Below, one piece after another: positions 55,921 through 64,000 of a stretch of 64,000 bases of DNA (positions are counted from its first letter, which is position 1; every line of letters begins with the position of its first letter). The position numbers and the translations under genes were made by a program. Source of the stretch: Neostapfia colusana (Eukaryota > Streptophyta > Magnoliopsida > Poales > Poaceae). The notes under the pieces are model-generated. The model made no database searches. It saw nothing but the letters and a program-made list of their open reading frames with translations, and was not told where the DNA came from. The DNA lies in contig JASWHV010000011.1 of NCBI GenBank assembly GCA_030760725.1, positions 17,323,501 to 17,387,500 on the forward strand, read 5' to 3'.

Positions 55921-56690
55921 TCACTGAGCTGGCTCCTCGGGATCTTCCTCATTATTGCGGCTGCCTTCTGACTCTGCTTTGGGTGGGGAGGCTGCTGGTG
56001 GAGAAGTGCGACGACGCCTGATCGCCCGGCGATCTGGGGAGTCAGGAGTCCATGTGCCATTCACAGTGACACACAGTTCATTCCCATCTCCTCTTTCTCT
56101 TGCCCTCAAGCAGGCTCGAAGCAACGCCTCGGTTTCCTTCAGGGTGTCACGAACATCCTGAAGCTCCCGCTGACACTCCTGCAGTCGAGTGCTGAGCATA
56201 GCAGCATCCTCCAAGCACAAGTCCATGTGCTCATGGGAAGTCCCCCACTGCACTGGCGGGTACTTGTACTCTGTTGTACCACTCTCGCGCTGGAGGACAT
56301 ACATGTACTCAGTCCTATCCAGGTGACGACGATAGATGTGATTCTGACAGGTGATTGCCTCCCAGGTGACATCCTTCTCCGCATCAACCTGTGTCGCTCG
56401 ACAAGCTGGAGAGCGGTGGATCTTGAGCAGCTGATTTTCGTGGATAATCCTCATCTCTGAACTCCATTCTTCCCTCTTCTCACGGATGGTCTTGGTGGAG
56501 CTATAGTGTATGATTAGCTTGCCCGTGTTGCCGGCGGCTTGGAGCATGCGTCGAAGACGGCGTAACAAGCCTCCTACTGCCAGTCCGTAGGAGAGATACG
56601 TCACCGGACGGTTCTCCTCTCTCAGGCAAGGGCAACTACGGGAACTCTCCCTCCGGTGGACTTGCGAGCGGTGCGGATCATGCGAACCAT
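55921..56690 (-). CDS. Gyp-D extra ORF upstream of gag, with a histone H3-like start
   Basis: Two frames make up the region. From ATG 56690 one frame reads MVRMIRTARKSTGGRVP and then stops at 56622-56624. The other is open to TGA at 55921-55923 (it also has an ATG at 56706). The latter frame carries SYGLAVGGLLRRLRRM, a charged middle part, and a probably coiled-coil stretch (LEDAAMLSTRLQECQRELQD and on) near 56240-56110, then an RRRRTS run and an acidic tail. A frameshift near 56625-56645 probably separates them. The 56690 ATG follows CTTTATGTTTTAG, a splice-acceptor-like stretch. Family function unknown. Confidence 0.6.
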
Positions 56691-56886
56691 CTAAAACATA
56701 AAGCATTTAAACTTAAGTTAGATAAGATTTTAAACAAAAATCCTATTTTGAATAAAAGTTGGTAAGATGAATAAAGTGACCCCAGTAAATAACACTTTTC
56801 AACCCACACCTTTGTAAAATAGTTTTAAGGAAAATAGGGTCCTTAAATATGTCCATTTCTACCTAGGTCCACGTTCCTACGGGCAA
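56691..56886 (-). other. Gyp-D leader
   Basis: AT-rich on the minus strand, with short upstream ATGs (for example at 56699 and 56706) and a T-rich run ending TTTTAG at the ORF start. Confidence 0.55.
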
Positions 56887-56903
56887 CCTTGGCTCTGATA
56901 CCA
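56887..56903 (-). other. Gyp-D primer-binding site
   Basis: TGGTATCAGAGCCAAGG on the minus strand, four bases from the LTR. The first 14 bases are an exact complement of the initiator-Met tRNA 3' end. Confidence 0.93.
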
Positions 56904-56907
56904 CTTC

Positions 56908-59900
56908 TGTCACACCCAGTTTCTCTGAAGAACAACCGAGTGAATATCACAGGTATGCCAGGATCATTTTCTCATACATGTGATGAAAAATAGTGAAGCA
57001 TCATTTATTACAAGTCAGATGTCGAATATAAATAAGTCTTACATAGCAAATGTCTCGATGGACGATAATAAGTTCATAACATGTAAATAAAATAGCAGCG
57101 GAATATTATTCTTGTGGGCTCCGTCACAGGAGTTGCCTGGGAGAACTCCATGAACCTAAAAACCTTCTTCGGGTCCGAAGTCTTGATCATTAAACACCAC
57201 ATCATTCTCTTGACCTGAGCAGCAATATAAACCAACAAATATGCAAGGTTGAGTACCGATGGTACTCAGCAAGTGCGGGAAAGTTATGTCATGCATGGCT
57301 AGAACAAGGAGAGGTTGAACTCATGATTAAAGCACTACGCAATTATTGCCTACCACCTTAGCTTATTAAGCACCTACATTACTACACAGGTGATATGGTC
57401 CCACTCTCCCATCCCATCATCATAATCAAATAACCATAACATCATTTCCAATGTTAAGCTCCCCGCTTAACATCCACAACCTCCAAGGTCCTCATCCTCT
57501 AATCATGAATAAGTCCAAGCCGCTCTTGACCGTGAGCACGGCTGTCATGACAGTTTTGACTCTGCAGAGTTTGCACCAGTGTACCCACATGTAGTGATTT
57601 CATCCCCTGTTGCCGGGTGGACTAAAAGAACCTCCATTATGCCAGTGGCCACGAACCACATTCACACTTCCCAGGTGTGTAGCCAGGAGATCACTACGAA
57701 GCCTTTACAAAGGGATTCTCGACGAGCGTGGGCCCACTGAGGTTTCACCCCTAACAGCATACAAGAGGCTCCAACCCCGCTGCAGTGGCCCCCTCTTGAG
57801 CCTTGCGGTTCATATGGTAGTCCAGCTGACACCTATTCCCCGCACCATCCAACACACCCATACTACGCCGGGGATACACCTAATTAATTGGCCAAGCTAC
57901 CCCATCTCAGCATGTGGTTGGCATGGTAAAGCAAGGTTACATGCTCCATGAACCGGTCCTTAGGATCCAGGGAAGTACTAAACACAAACCCGAGTCTCGT
58001 GCACCCAGCACCAACCAAATCATCCAACTTGCCTTGATCCCTACCTCTACATAACTCAGAATATCTCATTCAAGAGTATGGTAAATAAACTAATGATCTC
58101 ATATCCCAATTATCCCATTCTAAGCATGGCTAAGCAGAAGCATATAAATAAATGATATGATAAAATAAATCTCAACCCAAGCTACAAGGAAACAAGGTAA
58201 TGCAATTCTAGGGAAACATCCTAACATGGGTTTCATATTTCAATTGACAATGCAAATAATTCTAGCTACACATCCTAGTATAGGATCAAAGTGGTCAAGG
58301 ACACTTGCCTTCTTCCTGCTGCTCTGGGAATGGAAAGTCTTATTCTTGGAAGGGAAGAACATGCTCTGGAGCAGGTTCTACTCATACCATCACACATAGC
58401 AAAAGAAATCAACAATCCATAAGACATAGTTCACACTTTCACTTCATACAAACCAAACATTCACACCTATGAAAGCCATTCACACTTCTAAGGGTTGTGG
58501 TTACTCTATGTGTGGTGATTTTTGACCTACATGCACTTTTAAACATATGTATATTATTTCTAACTTGTATTCAGATTTCTGTTTGTATACTATATATAAA
58601 TTCCCAATTTAAACAAATTCTTTAATACCCTCTTTAGCTACCAAGAGTGCATGCAAGGTAATTTCCTACTCCAAATGGTTTTTAGACCTTCTACCAATCC
58701 TAAACTGAATTCTTTGGATTTTGGAAATTTCATTTATCATTTTCTAGTTATTCACACTTAGCTTGCTATATTTCCAGATTTATTTCCTATGCCTAAATGT
58801 GAACTTTATTAGAAAATAGTAAGACACCTCATCTAAACAGAATAGGTTCTGATCTAAAATATTAAAGAATATATTTTTGAACTTCTCCTCTGATGTGAAC
58901 TAATTTAAATTTATTTTTTCAATTTTCAGAATTACTTCTTAGCCTAAAAATGTGTCCCTATAACTAATAAATGTGAACAATCAATTAGACAGATCCATTT
59001 CAGCTAAAAATATATTTTTATCTCACTCCAAAGTTTTCCAAGTGCTAGGAAAGTTTAAATTTGAATTTGCAATGTGTTTGTCCCATCTTTTAAATTTTAA
59101 ATACTAATCACATATTCAAACTCCTAAATTTAATATCACATAGGGTTAAAAAGGTAAACTCACCCCACTACAGGGTCTATTATATTATTTTAAGAATTTC
59201 CAGGGGCCTAACTATGCATAACAGAGGGGTTTTGCTAATTTTTATTAAGTCCAGGGGCTAAAACTGATTTTTAATTGAATTTACATGAATTTCTGAAGTT
59301 CCAGGGGCTAGATCAGAAGTTTCCGGGGCTAGCTCGTATTTCACGAGATCCCCAGGGGGTAGCGCGTAAGAATTCCGGCCTTTATAATGCGGGGCTGACG
59401 TGGACCGTCCGATTTAAAACAGACGGCTGAGATTATAACGTCGAACGGGTACGCGGGGATTTAAATTCTACCGTGCGATTTAAAATACACGGCCCTCAAG
59501 CGGCCACGTCGCTCTGATCGAGCGCGGGCGGTGCTGCCCGGCGGCGCGCGGCGGTGGAAGGCTGCGATCTCACCGGAAAACTTCGGATCATCGTCAATTC
59601 TTCCTAAAACTGGGATTTCATGGCATAGATCGGTGGAGGGGAGGTCGGGGATCTCACCTCAGGGGTTTCCTTGAGCTCGGAGGTCCCGGAAGGCGGTCGG
59701 CGACGAGGTCCGAGCTGGAACAGCGGCGAGGCTCCTCGGAGCTGTGTCTAGGGCGAAATCTACCGAGTTTTCTGCTCCTGCGTGATTCCCCGGAGGCGGT
59801 GGATCAAGATCAGCGCGTTAGATCAGAAATCCCGAGCGAAGATCGAGAGAAATTGGCCGGGGAAACTCTGGTTCTCACCGGGAGGAAAAACGGCTGATCA

Positions 59901-60317
59901 TGGGGGAAAATGGGGCGATGCCAGCGTTTTTATAGACGGGGGAGGGCGGCGGGTTTGTTTAGATCGAGTTTGAGTCGTCTGGGACCGGGAGTCAGGCTGA
60001 GGGACGCGGAATTCCGGGTTGGTTACGATCGCGCGCGCGCGGAAGAGTCCGGCGGTTGGCACGATCGGGAGGTCGGGGATGACAGGCGGGCCCTGCCTGT
60101 CAGTGAGAGGGAGAGGGGGCGTGCGGCTGCGGGCTGGCGCCGGGGTGGGTGGGCCAGCTGGTGGGTTTCAGCCCACTGGCCGGGGGGTTTGTTTTTTTCT
60201 TTTTCTTTTCTGTTTTGAGTTTAATTTGAATTCCAATTTGAATTTGAATTTCTGCACCACATGCAATACGTCCAAAATTTTTTAAATTCCCCTCTTAACA
60301 GGTTTTGGGGTGTTACA
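56908..60317 (-). repeat. Gyp-D 5' LTR (3410 bp)
   Basis: Same ends as the 3' LTR. TATA box at 59927-59934, polyadenylation signal at 57004-57009, hairpin 57451-57473 and palindrome 57542-57553 (minus strand), all identical to their counterparts. Confidence 0.94.
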
Positions 60318-61088
60318 GGAAGCTGATCAGTGGCTACGGATTATGGAGTCCAAGTTTGGAGTGTTTGAGTGCGATGAGTATCAGAATACATTATTTGCAG
60401 CTCAACAACTTCATGGAGGCGCCGGCAATCGGTAGTTCGCTTATCTCGCTACCGTTCCGGAAGGCCATCATGTGGAATGGACAGAATTTCGTGAAGAATT
60501 CCGGGCTCGTCACATTCCTATGGGTTTTATCAAGGCCCAGCAGCAAGAATTTAGGAACTTGAAGCAGGGGGACATGAGTGTCCTCGATTATGTCAAAAGG
60601 TTCAACCTTTTGGCACAATATGCTACTGCTTATGCACGAGTGATGCTGCAAGGTGTGACTACTTATTCCATGGCCTGAGTGCCATAATAAAAGATAGGCT
60701 AGTCTGGTTCAATCGAGGCAATTACACCGAGTTGATCAGTGCTGCTCTGCTGCAAGAACAGGCGACACTTGAGTGTCAAGAAGAGAAGAAGGACCGGGAT
60801 GATGTGCAAGAAGATACACCAGTTGTTCCTCGCAAATACCGTGTGGTGTATCACACACCATCCGATGAACTATGGCAAGCGCCAGTAAGATCAACTCAGC
60901 ACAGATTTCCTGCTCAATAATCATGTCTTGAAGCAACACCATTGCGGCAGCAACGAAGGATACCTGTTACATCATTGCTGCAGCCAAGTACATTAACTTC
61001 TCAACCACAAGTCAACGAAGAACCGGGGAAACCTCCGTGTTCTTATTGCCACTGTTCAGGGTATTTTAGGCAAGAATGACGGGAGAAG
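60318..61088 (+). pseudogene. gag: Gyp-C gag, C-terminal part
   Basis: Resumes in frame after Gyp-D: ADQWLRIMESKFGVFECDEY, TLFAAQQLHG, then a TAG near 60434 and FRARHIPMGFIKAQQQEF, DYVKRFNLLAQYA. TGA near 60678 and TAA near 60918 interrupt a charged stretch. The knuckle region reads CSYCHCSGYFRQE then TGA: the last Cys codon has become a stop and the His is Tyr, so the CCHC is destroyed. Confidence 0.85.
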
Positions 61089-61629
61089 TTGCTGAACACC
61101 AGACAACCATCATTATCAGGTGGTACGCCGCCACCTGCTCAAGCGAATATAACAGCATTGCAACCCGGGAGTGTGCAACATCTTGCTATTGAGGATGTCC
61201 CGGAGGGAGCACCGGTGTTAGCGGGCATGTTCACTCTCGAATACGTGCCAGTGCTTGTACTTTTTGATTCCGGTGCAACTCACCATTTTATCAGCAAATC
61301 ATGCGTGTGTCAGAACCAATTATCCACCAATACTCCCACAATGAGTTATCTTATCCGTTCACCGAGAGGAAATATCTCTGCTAATCAGATTGTGTCCCGA
61401 GCAGCTTTGTGTTTGGGCGGAAAAATATACCCAACATCGCTGATTATGTTGGATAGGCAGAAGATAGACATAATATTGGGGATGTCTTGGTTAAATCGTC
61501 ACGGTGCCGTTCTCAATATCGGTAACCGGACTGTCTAGATTGACTCGCCGATTCATGGACAGCACACGATGTTTTTAGACAGCGAAGACCCAGATATGGT
61601 AGAGGCCCACCACACGGAAGCGCTTAAAC
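61089..61629 (+). pseudogene. pol: Gyp-C protease
   Basis: LVLFDSGATHHFISKS near 61256-61305 is an intact DSGA site; IDIILGMSWLNRHGAV near 61467 is the second protease block. TAG at 61538 ends the frame. Follows gag in the usual gypsy order. Confidence 0.85.
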
Positions 61630-63171
61630 TTGAATATATTCCGGTGGTACGTGATTATCCCAACGTATTTTCCCGATGATTTACCGGGCATGCCACCCGA
61701 ACGGGGCGTCGAGTTCAAGATTAAACTGGCGCTGGGAACGACGCCTATCTCACGAAGGCCTTATAAGACGGCACCTAACGAGCTAGAAGAGTTGAAGGAG
61801 CAACTAAATGAACTCATGAGCAAGGGTTTCATACGACCAAGTTCTTCACCTTGGGGTTGCTCTGCGTTGTTCGTTAAGAAGAAGGACGAAACACTGCGGC
61901 TATATGTTGTTTACCGTCCTCTAAATGCTGTCACGATGAAGATCTAGTATCCTTTGCCCCGCATATACATCCTGTTCGATCAACTTGTGGGTGCCAAGGT
62001 ATTTTCGAAGATGGATCTTCGGTCGGGCTATCATCAAATCAAGATCCGACTAGAGGACATACCGAAGACAGCTTTCTCGACGAGATACGGACTCTATGAG
62101 TACCTCGTCATGACATTTGGGTTAATCAACGCTCCGGCACACTTCATGTACTTGATGAATTCTGTGTTCATGCCGGAGTTATACAAGTTTGTCGTGGTAT
62201 TCATCGACGACATTTTAGTTTACTCCAAATCTGAAGAAGAGCACGCTGAACATCTGTGTATCGTCCTACAACGGTTGAGGGAGCACCAATTATATGCCAA
62301 GTTCAGCAAGTGCGAATTCTGGATTGATCAAGTGCCTTTCCTAGTCCATATTATTTCAGCAGAGGGCATTGCCGTGGACCCCAGCAAAATTGAACAAGTG
62401 CTGAAGTGGGAATCTCCCAAGTCAGTCCACGAGGTCCAAAGTTTCTTAGGTTTAGCGGGGTATTATCGGAGGTTTATTCTGAGCTTCTCAAAGATTGCTA
62501 AACCAATGACGGAGCTGCTGAAGAAGGGCACAAAATATATGTGGAATGCAGCATGTGAAGCCGCATTCAAAACTCAGTTCTTGCTAAGCCGGACACAACG
62601 AATCCATTTGATGTATACTGTGATGCATCCGGCATCGGTCTCGGCTGTGTTCTTATGCAAGAAGGGTGTGTAGTCGCCTATGGGTCTCGCCAACTGCAAA
62701 ACCATGAGCAGCATTATCCAACTCACGATCTCGAGCTTGCTGCTGTGGTGTTGGCATTAAAGATGTGGAGGCATTATCTGCTAGGTAATCTTGTTCACTT
62801 CTACACCGACCATAAAAGCCTGAAGTATATCTTCACGCAAAAGGAGCTGAATATGAGACAACAGAGATGGTTGGAGCTCATCAAATATTATGAAATTGAG
62901 ATCCACTATCATCCCGGAAAAGCAAACGTGGTTGCCGACGCGTTTAGTCGGAAAGCTCACGTTCACAACTTGGCGATTGCTGAGTTGGAAGATGAAGAAC
63001 CAAGTCTCCGTGTCATTCCGTATGGCGTGCTTTATAATCTCGCGCTCATTCGAACGATCTGTGAAGAGATTGTTGAGGCTCAAAGAAGAGACAGAGGTAT
63101 GTCTCACATACGGAGAAGAATAGACAACGGAGAAGTGAAATGTTTCCGGAAGGATGAAAACGGTACGATAT
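61630..63171 (+). pseudogene. pol: Gyp-C RT and RNase H, cut by Gyp-E
   Basis: RT: DLPGMPPERGVEF, GFIRPSSSPWGCSALFVKKKD, TAG at 61947, LFDQLVGAKVFSKMDLRSGY, MTFGLINAPAHFMYLMN and the FIDDILVYSKS box near 62198. A frameshift near 62570 passes RNase H (YCDAS-type motif) into another frame. From 62655: VVAYGSRQLQNHEQ, THDLELAAVVLALKMW, YTDHKSLKYIFTQ and KANVVADAFSRKAH. Sequence like the start of the integrase N-terminus ends at 63171, where Gyp-E begins. Confidence 0.88.
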
Positions 63172-64000
63172 TGACACGACCCCACGGTCTTGTCGAGCCA
63201 GGATCACGCTGAGGGGGGCTAAGTTGCACAGCACCGGATAACACACATCAAAGGTACAAAGCGGAAGCAAAGTTTTATTACATAAAAAGGTTTATGAACA
63301 TTTGTACAAAAAATATGTTCAGTCTACACTCACGGGCGTAGACTACGCATCGAGTTCACGTTCAGCCCGTGAACGTGTCCCTGCTAGCACGCACACACAC
63401 TAACACGGCGGCGTGCATGACTCCCACTCGATGGGGTTTCCCTCCTAGGGTTCTGTCTCGTCCTCGGGAGTCCCATCCTCATAAAACCCTGCAAAAGCTT
63501 CAAACACAAGCAGTGAGCACGATGGCTCAGCAAGACTGACCCGTCTCTCCTAAAAATGAAACTTCTACATGGAAGATTATAGGTTACATGTAAATGCCTC
63601 AGTTGTTGACACATTCAAAGTGTTCATCACCACACACACACACCTCATTTGAAGATAGTTGATGAACACATTTGAAGAGCAAGTAACCATTATCAACATG
63701 CTCATTAGAGAATAAACTCACAAAATGCAAAAGTGGTATTTTCCACATGCATCATCTAGGGGCTGGGCATATGAAAACTCCTACACCTTGCTAGAAATGT
63801 CCATGCCAAGTTTCACCTAAATTCAAAACCTTTTTGAGGTACTTTTGGGTATAGCTAGAAATAGGGTGGTTTGAACTCAAATTCAAACTGTTTTTACCCC
63901 ATGAATTCAAAATAGGGAAGCATATTCTCACTCAGAATATTTTTGTGAGCTCACACACCAATTTTCACTCCATTTGGAGTTGATCTTGACATGAGCTAAG
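63172..64000 (-). repeat. Gyp-E: start of a further LTR, probably antisense, truncated by the window edge
   Basis: The pol frame of Gyp-C stops being recognisable at 63171, and a TGACACGACC begins. On the minus strand this is an LTR end GGTCGTGTCA. TATGTAATAAAA on the minus strand (signal TTTATT at 63274-63279) and CTCAGCAAG near 63518 match the layout of the antisense Gyp-D LTR. The other end and any target duplication (candidate GATAT at 63167-63171) are off the window. Confidence 0.6.

Larger units (their letters stand above)
47683..60317 (-). mobile_element. Gyp-D: near-complete chromovirus with an extra ORF, 12.6 kb
   Basis: Two LTRs of about 3.4 kb, initiator-Met primer-binding site, an extra ORF, gag, protease, RT, RNase H, integrase with chromodomain and polypurine tract, in antisense orientation inside the gag of Gyp-C. 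The target duplication is nearly intact and the LTRs are very similar, so the insertion is fairly young. Gag-pol has several stops and frameshifts. Assigned to the Tekay/Del-like group by domain order and LTR size; related to Gyp-A and Gyp-B but a different family. Confidence 0.94.

Overview
The window is repeat-rich nuclear DNA from a large plant genome, most likely a grass. It holds no supportable host gene, rRNA or tRNA. Almost every base that can be assigned belongs to LTR retrotransposons nested in one another. Plant evidence: Ty3/gypsy pol genes with a C-terminal chromodomain (Tekay/Del-like), Ty1/copia elements with Sirevirus hallmarks, and primer-binding sites complementary to initiator-Met tRNA. 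Grass assignment rests on the LTR style and is an inference.

Labels used below. Gyp-A (1-5917, +): end of a chromovirus, cut by the window edge, with a 3.19 kb 3' LTR. It sits in the gag of Cop-A. Cop-A (5918-10525 and 20257 to about 22714, +): Sirevirus-like copia with broken gag-pol, then a palindrome- and G-box-rich noncoding stretch and a decayed third ORF of the putative plant transposon protein (env-like position) type. Cop-B (10526-20256, -): a structurally complete Sirevirus-like copia element inserted in the G-box minisatellite of Cop-A, with CACCG target duplications. 22715-25904: unassigned, probably old LTR or other repeat sequence.

Gyp-B (25910-44696, +): a tandem of three LTRs and two internal domains from the same lineage as Gyp-A, bounded by one TGTAG duplication. 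It arose at one locus and later lost 660 bp around the third LTR. Gyp-C (about 44702-47682 and 60318-63171, +): another gypsy element with a triplicated primer-binding site, split in its gag by Gyp-D and cut in its pol by Gyp-E. Gyp-D (47683-60317, -): a near-complete 12.6 kb chromovirus with an additional ORF before gag. Gyp-E (63172-64000): first part of a further LTR, probably antisense.

In an active copy the parts work together: LTRs supply promoter and polyadenylation, Gag forms the particle, protease matures it, RT and RNase H copy the RNA from a tRNA primer and a polypurine tract, and integrase (with the chromodomain in the gypsy elements) inserts the DNA. No element here has an intact gag-pol, so all need help in trans.

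The most notable observation is in Gyp-D: the extra ORF begins with a near copy of the histone H3 tail, and the adjacent gag begins like H2A/H4. Also notable are base-paired LTR motifs that covary between families, a G-box array shared by gypsy and copia elements, and the triple primer-binding site.
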